This document shows positions 33,088-43,480 of a stretch of DNA of 64,000 bases, in pieces. The notes beneath the pieces were generated by a model. That model saw only the letters and a program-made list of their open reading frames with translations. It was not told where the DNA came from and searched no databases. Source of the stretch: Nitrincola alkalisediminis (GTDB taxonomy: Bacteria; Pseudomonadota; Gammaproteobacteria; Pseudomonadales; Balneatricaceae); contig NZ_VYTY01000006.1 in the NCBI RefSeq assembly GCF_009821115.1, positions 1 through 64,000 on the forward strand, in the 5' to 3' direction. Each line of letters opens with the position of its first letter. The first letter of the stretch is position 1. A program made the translations under genes and the position numbers.

Positions 33088-34392
33088 ATGAGATGGTATC
33101 AGCATCTCTTTTGGAAAATATTTGCCTCGACTTGGTTGGTCAGTACTCTTTTAATGGGTGGGTTAACCTATGGCTTGTTGACGCTCAGCGAGCAGCGTCA
33201 TTGGCATGATGTGCTGCATACACGTGCTACCTCTGAAGCACAGTTTATCATTGAGCGTTATGAAGATGGATTGTTGTTTCTTAATGATCCTCGCCATGTT
33301 CGTGGCCGTCTTTCTCGAATATCTGTGCAAGTCACCGATATTGACGAAAATAAAGAACTTATCTCGTTCCGGCGCCACTTGCCACCAGAGGCTATTCTGA
33401 GTTTTACAATGGAAACGGATTCGGGAAAGCGTTATTTGGTTGAGATCCCCATCCCTCAAGAGCGATTCCATTTAGTACGGATGTTACGTTTTACACTGTC
33501 CATACAAATGATCTCTGTCATGTTGGTGGCGGGGCTAATCGCATTGTTGTTAAGCGTTTGGATTGTACGCCCGATTAATCAGTTACGGCAGCATGCTCGA
33601 AATTTATACGATCAGCAGAATTTAAGCAGCCGTGCAAAGGGGCGCTTAAGCCGGCGCACAGATGAAATAGGTGAGTTGGCAAGAGAGTTTAACCGGATGG
33701 CTGATTATGTTGAAAATACGCTTACGGATCGAGAGCGCTTGCTGCAGGATGTCTCTCATGAGCTGAGGGCTCCTTTAGCCCGCTTGCAAATGGCGGTAGG
33801 GTTGGTTGAGCAGTCGCTTGGAGAGGAGCACAAATCCTTAGTGCGTATTAATAAAGAGTGTGATTACATGAGCCGCTTAATTGACGAAATTTTGTCATTT
33901 TCTCGAATCGGCTGTGAAACACTCTACGAGCCCCCCTATGCACTATCTGTGCTATTGGAGCAGCTTTTACAAGATGTTCAGCCATTAAAGAAAGCGCATC
34001 GACTGTTAATCACGACTCCCTCTGATACGATGATGTGTAACTATCGAAATGAATTGCTGTTACGTATGCTCAGTAATGCTTTGGTGAATGCACTGAAATA
34101 CACGCCACCTGATGGCGAAATTGAATTGAAGATTGAGCTGGAGGGGGAGCGATTGCATTTCAAAGTGCTCGATAACGGTCCAGGTGTCTCTGAGGAGCTA
34201 TTAGAGACCTTAATGGAGCCTTTTGTGAGAGGAAAAACATCAGGGGTATCCGACGGATATGGATTGGGTTTGAGTATTATAAAAAGAGGTGCCGAGTGCT
34301 TTGGTGGTGAACTGAAGATAGCGAATCGAGTAGAAGGCGGGTTTTCTTTAGATATAGCTCTGCCATTTGATCCCATCAACAAGGTCTGTTGA
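33088..34392 (+). CDS. cpxA: Sensor histidine kinase, CpxA-like
   Basis: A 434-residue kinase with two membrane helices (about 12-32 and 142-162) flanking a periplasmic domain of about 105 residues. Then come a HAMP domain (about 160-215), the DHp helix with phospho-acceptor H224 (DVSHELRAPLARL), and the ATPase domain with N box (NALVNALKYT), G1 DNGPGV and GLGLSI. It is paired with the cpxR-like gene. The periplasmic sensor is short compared with its signal diversity, so the exact stimulus is unknown. Confidence 0.85.
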   Translation: MRWYQHLFWKIFASTWLVSTLLMGGLTYGLLTLSEQRHWHDVLHTRATSEAQFIIERYEDGLLFLNDPRHVRGRLSRISVQVTDIDENKELISFRRHLPPEAILSFTMETDSGKRYLVEIPIPQERFHLVRMLRFTLSIQMISVMLVAGLIALLLSVWIVRPINQLRQHARNLYDQQNLSSRAKGRLSRRTDEIGELAREFNRMADYVENTLTDRERLLQDVSHELRAPLARLQMAVGLVEQSLGEEHKSLVRINKECDYMSRLIDEILSFSRIGCETLYEPPYALSVLLEQLLQDVQPLKKAHRLLITTPSDTMMCNYRNELLLRMLSNALVNALKYTPPDGEIELKIELEGERLHFKVLDNGPGVSEELLETLMEPFVRGKTSGVSDGYGLGLSIIKRGAECFGGELKIANRVEGGFSLDIALPFDPINKVC

Positions 34393-34496
34393 TAAAAAAG
34401 GTATAAGTTAGGGATTTCATGGGGGTTGTGTTAATTTTTTATATTTAATTCAATTGGTTACTTGTATGTCTGGGGTGGCTTTATTCTGTGGATAAG

Positions 34497-34521
34497 TCTG
34501 ATGCAGACGCACTGCATCAGA
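34497..34521. terminator. Hairpin between converging cpxA-like and PII genes
   Basis: A perfect 10-bp stem TCTGATGCAG/CTGCATCAGA with a 5-nt loop lies between the two stops. There is no T-run on either side. Confidence 0.4.
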
Positions 34522-34532
34522 CCCAGTCTAGA

Positions 34533-34880
<348 letters not shown>

Positions 34881-35034
34881 CTATAAATCCGGCCTGTGAG
34901 TTGGAAGCAGTGTCATAGCAATACCAAGGCAGTATTGAGATCAGTATACCTTGAATCCTTGTGCTAAGCATTGCTGAATCGAGCACAAAGCACAAGTACA
35001 AATGAAGTCCGCTCTTTGTTGATGCGCAGGCAAT

Positions 35035-35063
35035 AAAAAAGGAGCTACGATGAGCTCCTTTTT
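35035..35063 (-). terminator. Rho-independent terminator after amt
   Basis: The stem AAGGAGCT/AGCTCCTT with a 6-nt loop is flanked by A6 and T5. On the minus strand it ends in a run of T, directly after the amt stop. Confidence 0.88.
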
Positions 35064-35077
35064 ATCTAAGGTGTTAA

Positions 35078-36352
35078 TTACTTGCGAGTGGTTGCGAATT
35101 CTGGATAGGCTTCCATTCCGCACTCAGCAATATCGACGCCTTCGTATTCTTCTTCTTCAGATACACGGATACCCATGACTGCTTTCAGAATTACCCAGAC
35201 GATCAAGCTAGCAATGAAGACCCAAGCAAAGATAGAGACCATACCTAGAATCTGAGCACCAAAGGTAGCATCTTCATTGCTAAGTGGGACAGCTAGAAGA
35301 CCCCAGATACCCACGACACCGTGAACAGAGATGGCACCGACTGGATCATCAATTTTCAGTTTATCTAAGGTGATGATTGAGAAGACCACGATGAGACCAC
35401 CGACGGCACCAATTAAGGCAGCGCCTGGAGCGGATGGTGCTAGAGGCTCAGCTGTGATGGCAACCAGGCCAGCCAGCGCACCGTTAAGCGCCATGGTCAG
35501 ATCTGCTTTTTTGAACCACAGGCGAGCAAAGATCAGAGCTGCAATCACACCACCAGCAGCGGCTGCGTTGGTGTTGACGAACACTTGAGCGACGTTGTTG
35601 GCTGAATCAACATCCGACATTTTCAACTCAGAGCCGCCGTTGAAGCCGAACCAGCCCAACCAGAGTATGAAAGTACCGAGCGTTGCCAATGGCATATTGG
35701 CCCCAGGAATCGCATTGATTTGACCGTCTTTACCGTATTTGCCCTTACGTGCACCCAGTACTAGCACACCTGCTAATGCGGCGGCTGCACCTGCCATGTG
35801 AACGATACCTGAGCCTGCAAAGTCAGAGAAACCTGCTTCGTCCAAGAAGCCACCGCCCCAAGTCCAGTAACCACTGACTGGGTAGATGAAGCCTGTCATG
35901 ACGACGGCGAATGCCAAGAAAGCCCAAAGCTTCATACGCTCAGCAACAGCACCGGATACGATTGACATACAGGTGGCAACGAAAACCACTTGGAAGAAGT
36001 AGTCAGAGCGAGCTGAGTAGTAAGGTGCATCTTCATCACCTGACAGTACATCCGCGACACTGTTTTCATCGCCAATTAAACCGCCAAGGCTTGGGAATAT
36101 GCCGCCTGCATCTGAGCTGTACATGATGTAGTAACCGCATATCAGATACATTGTGCAGGCAATGGCGTAAAGTGCGACGTTTTTAGTCAGGATTTCTGTG
36201 GTGTTCTTGGCACGGACCAAGCCAGCTTCGAGCATGGCAAAGCCAGCGGCCATCCACATTACCAAAGCACCACAAATTAGGAAATAAAACGTATCTATAG
36301 CATAGGCAAGGTGTCTAACCTCGTCCGCGGTGGCGAGAATCATCTCTTCCAT
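35078..36352 (-). CDS. amt: Ammonium transporter
   Basis: A 424-residue Amt/MEP/Rh-family protein with 11-12 membrane helices. Family segments are readable: the FAGSGIVHMAGAAAALAGVLVLG pore region, WFGFNGGS, and SVHGVVGIWGLLA with the second pore histidine. It moves ammonium into the cell and is blocked by unmodified GlnK. It forms a unit with the upstream glnK (36391-36729), 38 bp apart, under a sigma-54 promoter. Confidence 0.95.
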   Translation of the reverse strand: MEEMILATADEVRHLAYAIDTFYFLICGALVMWMAAGFAMLEAGLVRAKNTTEILTKNVALYAIACTMYLICGYYIMYSSDAGGIFPSLGGLIGDENSVADVLSGDEDAPYYSARSDYFFQVVFVATCMSIVSGAVAERMKLWAFLAFAVVMTGFIYPVSGYWTWGGGFLDEAGFSDFAGSGIVHMAGAAAALAGVLVLGARKGKYGKDGQINAIPGANMPLATLGTFILWLGWFGFNGGSELKMSDVDSANNVAQVFVNTNAAAAGGVIAALIFARLWFKKADLTMALNGALAGLVAITAEPLAPSAPGAALIGAVGGLIVVFSIITLDKLKIDDPVGAISVHGVVGIWGLLAVPLSNEDATFGAQILGMVSIFAWVFIASLIVWVILKAVMGIRVSEEEEYEGVDIAECGMEAYPEFATTRK

Positions 36353-36390
36353 CGTTTAGCCCTCCATCAGGCGAAAAGTGAAAAATCGTA

Positions 36391-36879
<489 letters not shown>

Positions 36880-36931
36880 TCAATGAGGGCTCGAATTACA
36901 GCTACATAAATGTTCAGTCGTATACTTTAGG

Positions 36932-36965
36932 TGCACTCAAATCGTGCATGCACTTAAATGGTGCA
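36932..36965 (-). promoter_or_regulatory. Two tandem NtrC-type enhancer sites
   Basis: TGCAC-N7-GTGCA occurs twice, back to back (36932-36948 and 36949-36965). The second, TGCACTTAAATGGTGCA, is a near-perfect NtrC site. They sit about 100 bp upstream of the sigma-54 promoter, the usual enhancer distance. The rest of the 373-bp spacer before ubiK shows nothing else I can name. Confidence 0.8.
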
Positions 36966-37102
36966 ATTCTGCGTATGCACATTAGGATCAAGGTAAACCT
37001 GTGTCTTTAGATGCAGGCGGACGTCAGTTGAGGTAAGCTAGGCTGAATTACTCATGGGTCATCTAGTTTAGTCGGTCGTCGGCCAATCATTGGAGCAATG
37101 TC

Positions 37103-37396
37103 ATGATTCATCAAAAACTGGCGGAAGGGTTCTCCGAACAACTGAGCCAATTCTTGAACGGTGCGAAAGAGTTACCGGGTCAAAAAGAGCTGCAACAGCA
37201 AATGAATACTCTGCTACAGGGGACGTTTAATCGGCTCGATCTTGTCACTCGAGATGAGTTTGAGGCGCAGAAAGCCGTTTTGCTTCGAACGCGTGAAAAG
37301 CTCGAAGCCCTGGAAGAAAAAGTTGCTCAATTGGAAATGCGTTTGGATATCGCCAGCCAAGTGGCGCAAACTGGGTCAACCACTACAGAAAGCTAG
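37103..37396 (+). CDS. ubiK: Ubiquinone biosynthesis accessory factor UbiK
   Basis: A 97-residue helical protein of the UbiK/YqiC (BMFP) family. It has an amphipathic N-terminal helix (MIHQKLAEGFSEQLSQFLNG) and a C-terminal coiled coil (VLLRTREKLEALEEKVAQLEMRL) that trimerises. It helps the soluble Ubi complex in aerobic ubiquinone synthesis (known for E. coli and Salmonella). It is followed 31 bp later by comM. Confidence 0.88.
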   Translation: MIHQKLAEGFSEQLSQFLNGAKELPGQKELQQQMNTLLQGTFNRLDLVTRDEFEAQKAVLLRTREKLEALEEKVAQLEMRLDIASQVAQTGSTTTES

Positions 37397-37427
37397 ATTT
37401 TTTGCTTATTAACCAAGGAAGGTTTTT

Positions 37428-38939
37428 ATGTCATTAGCGGTTCTATTTAGCCGTGCTCAAGTGGGCATTGAGTCGCCCCAAGTCGTTGTTGAGGTTCATC
37501 TCTCCGGTGGACTTCCCTCCCTATCCATTGTTGGATTGCCCGAAACCGCCGTTAAAGAAAGTAAGGAGCGTGTACGCAGTGCGCTTTTAACGGCAGGCTT
37601 TGAGTTTCCTCAGCGTCGAATTACCATAAATTTAGCCCCTGCAGACTTGCCAAAAGAGGGCGGTCGTTATGACTTAGCGATTGCAATTGGCATTTTGCAA
37701 GCATCGGGTCAGTTAAAGTGTAAATCGCTCGATCAATATGAAATGATTGCTGAACTCTCCTTATCGGGTGAGGTGCGTGCTATACGGGGTGCTCTGCCGG
37801 CATCCGTCGCCTGTGGGAAAGCAAAACGAAGCCTCATCCTACCCGATGCCTGTGCACAGGAAGCGCGCTTGATTGGGGATACCTGTGTCTTACCGGCAAC
37901 TCATTTGTTGCAGGTGTTTGCACACTTACAGGGCAAACAACCAATAGAACCTTATGTTCCCTTGCCAGTTAACCTTGGCGTGACGACGGCCCCAGATATG
38001 GCTGAGGTCAAAGGTCAGTTACAAGCACGTCGTGCTTTAGAAGTTGCTGCAGCCGGTGAGCATAATATTCTATTCACAGGGCCACCTGGCAGTGGGAAAA
38101 GCTTATTAGCATCCTGTTTGCCGGGTATTCTGCCCGAATTGACGATGGATGAGCGCTTAGAAGTGGCCGCGATTCATTCCATCGCGGGACATCAGGTTGA
38201 TGCGGCATGTGCAGGTATTCGTCCGTTTCGCAATCCGCATCATACCGCATCCGCTGTTGCCTTAGTCGGTGGAGGCTCTCATCCGCGGCCGGGTGAAATT
38301 TCGTTAGCCAATAAAGGCATTTTGTTTTTAGATGAGTTACCTGAGTTTCCCCGTCGCGTGCTGGATGTGCTGCGAGAACCCATCGAAACAGGCTCGATCA
38401 TGATCTCGCGTGCCACCCGACAGGTGTGTTTTCCTGCATCGTTTCAGTTGGTGGCTGCCATGAATCCCTGTACCTGTGGTTATGCGAAAGATGGAACGGA
38501 TCGTTGTAGCTGCTCACCTGATCAAGTACGGCGTTATCAAGGACGCGTATCAGGCCCCTTGCTTGATCGTATCGATATACAACTTTGGGTGTCGGCCTTG
38601 TCACCGGACACTTTGTTGAATCGCCAGTGTCCAGCTGAATCGAGTCTTGACGTGCGCAAGCGAGTCGTTGCCGCCAGAGAGAAGCAGTTGAGTCGTCAGG
38701 GCTTTAGCAACCGTCATCTGAATGGCCGCTTGCTGGATCAGCATTGTTTGTTGACAGACGATGGCCAAGGACTTCTGACCGCGGCAATGAAAAACTTCTC
38801 ATTGTCCGCTCGGGGTTGCCATCGAGTCTTACGCGTTGCAAGAACTTTGGCCGATCTAGCAGGTGACGAGCAAGTGCAAACAATGCACCTGCTCGAGGCT
38901 TTGGCGTTTAGAGGGCAGTTGCAGCCAATTGCTGATTAA
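37428..38939 (+). CDS. comM: ComM/YifB AAA+ ATPase (Mg-chelatase-like)
   Basis: A 503-residue YifB/ComM protein. It has an N-terminal Lon-type S5 fold (SLSIVGLPETAVKESKERVRSAL), Walker A GPPGSGKSLLAS, FRNPHHTASAVALVGGG, Walker B ILFLDELPEFPRRVLDVLREP, and a cysteine motif MNPCTCGYAKD...CSCSPDQ. ComM is a branch-migration helicase for natural transformation in Vibrio (known). Its stop overlaps the end of the converging GGDEF/EAL gene by 32 bp. Confidence 0.94.
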   Translation: MSLAVLFSRAQVGIESPQVVVEVHLSGGLPSLSIVGLPETAVKESKERVRSALLTAGFEFPQRRITINLAPADLPKEGGRYDLAIAIGILQASGQLKCKSLDQYEMIAELSLSGEVRAIRGALPASVACGKAKRSLILPDACAQEARLIGDTCVLPATHLLQVFAHLQGKQPIEPYVPLPVNLGVTTAPDMAEVKGQLQARRALEVAAAGEHNILFTGPPGSGKSLLASCLPGILPELTMDERLEVAAIHSIAGHQVDAACAGIRPFRNPHHTASAVALVGGGSHPRPGEISLANKGILFLDELPEFPRRVLDVLREPIETGSIMISRATRQVCFPASFQLVAAMNPCTCGYAKDGTDRCSCSPDQVRRYQGRVSGPLLDRIDIQLWVSALSPDTLLNRQCPAESSLDVRKRVVAAREKQLSRQGFSNRHLNGRLLDQHCLLTDDGQGLLTAAMKNFSLSARGCHRVLRVARTLADLAGDEQVQTMHLLEALAFRGQLQPIAD

Positions 38940-40434
38940 GCAGTTGAATAAACGCAGCCGCTGTAACAGGTGGGCTGTAATAAAAACCCTGCCCGAGAAG
39001 GCAGTCATGCTCGACTAAGAAAGCACGCTGCTGTTCATTCTCGACACCTTCAGCGATGATGTTTTTGTTCAGATTTTTACCTAATCGGATGAGGGTTCGG
39101 ACAATTTCTTCATCGTCGGCCTGCTGGCCAATGCCTGCGATAAAAGAACGGTCAATTTTCAGCGTTGAGATGGGCAGTTTTTGCAGCATTGAAAAGGAAG
39201 AGTAGCCCGTTCCAAAATCATCCAGTGAGAACTCAATGCCCAAATCGGAAATAGCCTTCATACACTGAATGACGTGTGCTTCATCGGTGTATAAGGCCGT
39301 TTCGGTGAGCTCAAATTCTAACATTTGTGGTTGGCTAGGGTAGAGTGTGATCAAACGCTCAAGGGAGCTGACCAAATAGTCATCCTGAAACTGTCGAAAG
39401 GACAAGTTGACGCTGACATGTCCCTCTAATCCGGTTTGTTGAAATGCCCGGATATCCTTGCCTGCTTGTTCCACAATCCAATACCCTAGGGGTACGATAA
39501 GGCCTGATCGCTCACAGAGCTGAATAAAGTGATCGGGTAAAATAAGTCCCAGAAGAGGGTGTTGCCAACGAATTAACGCTTCAGCGCCAATTATTTTGCC
39601 GCTTTTAAGGCAGACACGAGGCTGGTAATACAAGCAAAACTCTTCTTTTTGCAAGGCTCGCCAAAGCTCAGGTTCGAGTGCGGCGGTGGTGCGCGAGTGT
39701 CGATCTAGATTGTCATCGTAAATGGCAAAACTATGTCCATGGGTGTGCTTTGCTCGTGTTCTGGCCAGATTGGCGTAATTGATTAGCTGATCAACATCTT
39801 GGTGGTGCTGGGGGGCTAACACGATGCCTAGACTGCAAAATAGAGACACCTCGTGTGACCCGATTTGATAGGCGGGCGCCAAGGTTTCTAAGAGGTGATC
39901 AATCAGATGTCGAACATCCTGTCGTCGAGTTTGTTTAGGCTCAAAGTGGACAATAAAGCAGAACTCATCACTGCCCATGCGTGAGACAAACGATGCGGGT
40001 GCAAAGTGCAGTAATCGTTGGGCTAAGGCCTTCACCAACGCATCTCCCATGGCTTGCCCATATTGATGATTCAGCGTCGAAAATCGATCAATGTCTAAGC
40101 TCACGAGTGCAAAGGGTGACGATAACTCCAGTAGTGTCTTTTGTAGGGATTTATAAAGAAAGGCTCGATTTCCAACCCCTGTAAGTGGGTCGTATCCATC
40201 AAATGGATAGGTAGGTTCTGGTGTCGGATCATCCATTGGCACAATTAAGTAACGTGTCGCCCCATGTTGTTTTGATTGACAAATGGCATCAATGGATGGA
40301 ACGCGTGAAACAGACCCTATTTCAGATAAAAGTCGACAAAGCCTTTCGGTGATCTGGCTATTTTCGTTATTATCAACCAGAATCAGTTGGAATTCAGGAA
40401 TAACAGGGTTATCCCTCTCAACAACTGGTGACAT
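38908..40434 (-). CDS. GGDEF-EAL protein, probable c-di-GMP phosphodiesterase
   Basis: A 508-residue protein with a short N-terminal receiver-like stretch (about 1-70, no clear phospho-Asp), a GGDEF domain (about 80-245) and an EAL domain (about 255-500). The active-site loop reads R152-M-G154-S155-D-E-F rather than GGDEF, so cyclase activity is doubtful. The EAL side is complete: GAEALIRW, NLSFRQF, ELTETAL, SLDDFGTGYSS, LKIDRSFI and AEGVE. It probably degrades c-di-GMP, with the GGDEF domain as a possible GTP sensor. No membrane helix is seen. Confidence 0.88.
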   Translation of the reverse strand: MSPVVERDNPVIPEFQLILVDNNENSQITERLCRLLSEIGSVSRVPSIDAICQSKQHGATRYLIVPMDDPTPEPTYPFDGYDPLTGVGNRAFLYKSLQKTLLELSSPFALVSLDIDRFSTLNHQYGQAMGDALVKALAQRLLHFAPASFVSRMGSDEFCFIVHFEPKQTRRQDVRHLIDHLLETLAPAYQIGSHEVSLFCSLGIVLAPQHHQDVDQLINYANLARTRAKHTHGHSFAIYDDNLDRHSRTTAALEPELWRALQKEEFCLYYQPRVCLKSGKIIGAEALIRWQHPLLGLILPDHFIQLCERSGLIVPLGYWIVEQAGKDIRAFQQTGLEGHVSVNLSFRQFQDDYLVSSLERLITLYPSQPQMLEFELTETALYTDEAHVIQCMKAISDLGIEFSLDDFGTGYSSFSMLQKLPISTLKIDRSFIAGIGQQADDEEIVRTLIRLGKNLNKNIIAEGVENEQQRAFLVEHDCLLGQGFYYSPPVTAAAFIQLLNQQLAATAL

Positions 40435-40597
40435 ACAGTTACACCCTCGGTTATGCCTGCAGTCCTATTGCAGCCATACTCTGAAAACAACAGAGTCCAT
40501 GTCATACTAGCGACTTAGATCAAATCAGAGGTTTGAGATTACCATGCTTAAGGCTCAACTCAAACAATTGTTTCGTACAAGTTAATGTGAAAAGTAG

Positions 40598-42613
40598 ATG
40601 AATAGGCTAAACCCGCGACAAAAAGAAGCCGTGTTGTACATTGATGGACCCATGTTGGTGTTGGCCGGTGCTGGATCGGGTAAAACCAGTGTGATTACAC
40701 GAAAAATAGCCTATCTCATCAATGAATGTGGCATTGAAGCCCGTCATATTGCAGCGGTTACCTTCACAAATAAAGCCGCACGTGAAATGAAAGAACGTGC
40801 CATGACCTTGCTGCAAAAAGGAGAGGGGCGTGGGTTGACCGTGTCTACGTTTCATAACCTGGGTTTAAATATTATTCGCAAAGAATACAAAGCCTTGGGG
40901 TATAAGCCCGGCTTCTCGATTTTTGATGATCAGGATACCAAATCCTTGTTAAAGGATTTGCTGTTGCATCAAGATGAGGATGCTGATCAGGTGGCCGATG
41001 TACAGCATAGGATTTCGGCTTGGAAAAATGAGATGTTGGATCCGCAGCAAGCGCTTTCGACTGCTTTGGTACCCCATGAGATCTTAGCAGCACGTGCGTA
41101 CGAGGCGTATCAGCGGCATTTACGGGCCTACAATGCCGTGGATTTTGATGATTTAATTTTGACCCCGGTGCGCTTATTTGAGCGTAATCCTGAGGTGTTG
41201 GAGCGATGGCAGCGTAAAATTCGTTATCTGTTGGTGGATGAGTACCAAGACACCAACCTATCGCAATATCGACTGGTTAAGCAGCTGGTGGCGGGTCGTG
41301 GTGCCTTAACGGTGGTTGGTGACGATGACCAATCCATTTACTCTTGGCGTGGTGCTCGCCCTGAAAACTTGGTGCAGCTACAACAAGACTTCCCCAGTTT
41401 ACGGATTGTTAAGCTGGAGCAAAACTATCGCTCTACGGGACGGATCTTAAAAGTTGCCAATATTCTGATTAATCATAATCCGCACGTGTTCGAGAAAACC
41501 CTCTGGAGCGATAAAGAATATGGAGAGCCGATTCGGATTATTCACAATCGTAACGATGATGCAGAGTCCGAACGTATCGCAACGGAAATTTTAGATCGGC
41601 ATTTACGCCAACGTATTCCGTTTAAAGACTTTGCCATTCTTTACCGCAGCAACCATCAATCACGGATTTTGGAGATGAAGCTGCAGAGCTTTCAAGTGCC
41701 GTATAAATTGAGTGGGGGAACGTCTTTCTTCGCACGCGCAGAAATTAAAGATTTGATGGCGTATTTGCGATTGCTGATTAATCGGAACGATGACAATGCT
41801 TTTTTGCGCATCGTCAATCTACCACGCCGGGAGATCGGGCCGACGACGCTTGAGCGTTTGGGTGAGTATGCCAGCTCAAGGCAAATCAGCTTGTTTGAAG
41901 CCTGCGAAGAAATGGGATTGCAACAAGCCTTGCCTGCTCAAGCCTGTGAGCGGCTGCGTCGCTTCAGTCATTGGATAGCGCAGTTATATGAGAAGTGTCA
42001 GTCAGGTGATCCCATTGATGCCATACGTCAGATGATTCTGGATATGGATTATGAGGACTGGATCCGACAGAACAGCTCAAGCGAAGGGGTTGCTGAAAAG
42101 CGTATGCAAAACGTCTGGTTCTTGGTCGAATCATTAAAGAATACACTTGAGCGTTTGCAAGAAGAGGATCCCGATGCGGGGATCAATGATGCGGTGTCTC
42201 GTTTGATTCTGCTCGATCTATTGGATCGCCAAGAGGAAGAGGACGATTCAGATCGTGTGCAATTATTGACCTTACATGCATCAAAAGGGCTAGAGTTTCC
42301 TCATGTGTTTTTAATGGGGATGGAGGAGGAGCTGTTACCGCATCGCAATAGTATTGAGTCTGATACCATAGAGGAGGAGCGGCGCCTTGCGTATGTGGGC
42401 ATTACACGTGCTCAAAAAACCCTCACCCTAACCCTGGCCAAAAAGAGACGGCAATATGGCGAATGGCAAGAATGTGCGCCAAGTCGTTTTATCGATGAGC
42501 TGCCGGCAGATGATTTAGAGTCAGAAGGACTGGGCGAGGTTTCTCCATCACAGAACTTAGCTCGAGGCCGTGCCACTATTTCAAGTTTGAAGAATCTATT
42601 TGACGATCTTTAG
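40598..42613 (+). CDS. rep: ATP-dependent DNA helicase Rep
   Basis: A 671-residue UvrD-family helicase beginning MNRLNPRQKEAVLYIDGPML, with Walker A AGAGSGKTSVITRK, Walker B LLVDEYQDTN, QNYRSTGRIL and VQLLTLHASKGLEFPHVFLMG. Length and sequence fit Rep (E. coli 673) rather than UvrD. Rep travels with DnaB and clears proteins ahead of the fork. Confidence 0.95.
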   Translation: MNRLNPRQKEAVLYIDGPMLVLAGAGSGKTSVITRKIAYLINECGIEARHIAAVTFTNKAAREMKERAMTLLQKGEGRGLTVSTFHNLGLNIIRKEYKALGYKPGFSIFDDQDTKSLLKDLLLHQDEDADQVADVQHRISAWKNEMLDPQQALSTALVPHEILAARAYEAYQRHLRAYNAVDFDDLILTPVRLFERNPEVLERWQRKIRYLLVDEYQDTNLSQYRLVKQLVAGRGALTVVGDDDQSIYSWRGARPENLVQLQQDFPSLRIVKLEQNYRSTGRILKVANILINHNPHVFEKTLWSDKEYGEPIRIIHNRNDDAESERIATEILDRHLRQRIPFKDFAILYRSNHQSRILEMKLQSFQVPYKLSGGTSFFARAEIKDLMAYLRLLINRNDDNAFLRIVNLPRREIGPTTLERLGEYASSRQISLFEACEEMGLQQALPAQACERLRRFSHWIAQLYEKCQSGDPIDAIRQMILDMDYEDWIRQNSSSEGVAEKRMQNVWFLVESLKNTLERLQEEDPDAGINDAVSRLILLDLLDRQEEEDDSDRVQLLTLHASKGLEFPHVFLMGMEEELLPHRNSIESDTIEEERRLAYVGITRAQKTLTLTLAKKRRQYGEWQECAPSRFIDELPADDLESEGLGEVSPSQNLARGRATISSLKNLFDDL

Positions 42614-42630
42614 GAAAGATGTGTGAATAG

Positions 42631-42667
42631 CTGTCGATACCCTATCTAAGGATTAGGGTATCGACAG
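42631..42667. terminator. Long perfect hairpin between converging rep and cytochrome gene
   Basis: A 14-bp perfect stem (CTGTCGATACCCTA and its complement) with a 9-nt loop lies between the two stops. No long T-run is seen. It probably ends or blocks transcription from both sides. Confidence 0.55.
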
Positions 42668-42684
42668 GTGTAGTGCAGAGCGAC

Positions 42685-43122
42685 TTAGTCGTTGTCTAAC
42701 ATGTACTGAATTGTGCTCTGGATTTCGTCGTCAGAGCAGTCATTACAGGTTCCTTTAGGCGGCATGGCATTGATACCGTTAATCGCGTTTGCCATCAGTC
42801 CGTCCATTCCGTGATCGTTCAGTCGAGCGGTCATCGCGCCATCTCCGAACTTAGGTGCGCCCAAGATACCACTGCCGTGGCAAGCTGCGCAGGAGCGGTT
42901 GTAAATATCAGCACCAGAGCGACCCGCTGACGAAGACGCTGCCGCAGCAGCCGCTGCCGGCGTACCACATGTATCGTCTCCCTGGACACAGATTTGACCA
43001 TGCGGCTTGATACGCTCGATGATGGCATCACGGTCTGCCGCTGCGTTAACAGCAGTGGCAAGAACCACGCCTAAACCAAGGGTGCACAGTGCAGAAGCAG
43101 CTTTTGCAACAAATTTGTTCAC
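42685..43122 (-). CDS. Cytochrome c5-type periplasmic cytochrome
   Basis: A 145-residue protein with a signal peptide (to about residue 28, AVNAA), an Ala/Ser-rich linker and one class I cytochrome c domain. Heme attachment is CAACH and the distal Met ligand is in NAMPPKGTC. A further Cys pair (CNDC) near the ligand is typical of cytochrome c5. It probably carries electrons between the bc1 complex and oxidases. The N-terminal domain with CVQGDDTCGT is also conserved in this type. Confidence 0.88.
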   Translation of the reverse strand: MNKFVAKAASALCTLGLGVVLATAVNAAADRDAIIERIKPHGQICVQGDDTCGTPAAAAAAASSSAGRSGADIYNRSCAACHGSGILGAPKFGDGAMTARLNDHGMDGLMANAINGINAMPPKGTCNDCSDDEIQSTIQYMLDND

Positions 43123-43311
43123 GTTGTAGACCTCATCACTCTTTTTAATAGTTTGCGTAGATGCCTATTGCTGTTCAGCCCTAAGAACAAAATCCATAGA
43201 GAGCAGAGCGTAGACAATACCGCTTATAAAATCAGTGGCTGATTATACCTGCAAATATCCCTTACGGAAATGCTGTGAAAATAGTTCTTAAGGCGTAAGA
43301 CTTGGCAAGCT

Positions 43312-43330
43312 TAGATAGAATGCGTATTAT
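43312..43330 (+). promoter_or_regulatory. Promoter of tRNA-Arg
   Basis: TTGGCA (43312-43317) and TATTAT (43325-43330) flank the expected region. Counting the bases between them gives 7 if read within this span and 17 if the G+C-rich TGCG before TATTAT and the preceding AGCTTAGATAGAA are taken from the wrapped line: TTGGCA, then AGCTTAGATAGAATGCG (17 bp), then TATTAT. The sequence itself supports the 17-bp spacing, with a start point some 20-30 bp before the tRNA. Confidence 0.65.
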
Positions 43331-43358
43331 TAGCGCCTCTTGAGTTATCTCTTCTTAT

Positions 43359-43435
43359 GCGCCCGTAGCTCAGCTGGATAGAGTAGCAGGTTCCGATCCT
43401 GTTGGTCGGGGGTTCGAATCCCTCCGGGCGCGCCA
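43359..43435 (+). tRNA. tRNA-Arg (anticodon CCG)
   Basis: A complete cloverleaf of 77 nt with encoded CCA. The acceptor pairs GCGCCCG with CGGGCGC, the D arm is GCTC-AGCTGGATA-GAGT, and the anticodon stem GCAGG/CCTGT has the loop TTCCGAT (anticodon CCG). The T arm is GGGGG-TTCGAAT-CCCTC. It marks the left edge of the accessory region. An inverted copy of its 5' half lies 46 bp downstream. Confidence 0.95.
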
Positions 43436-43480
43436 TAAGTGTTTGTTTTCTAAAAAATCCTTGTTTTTTCTGGTGAATTT

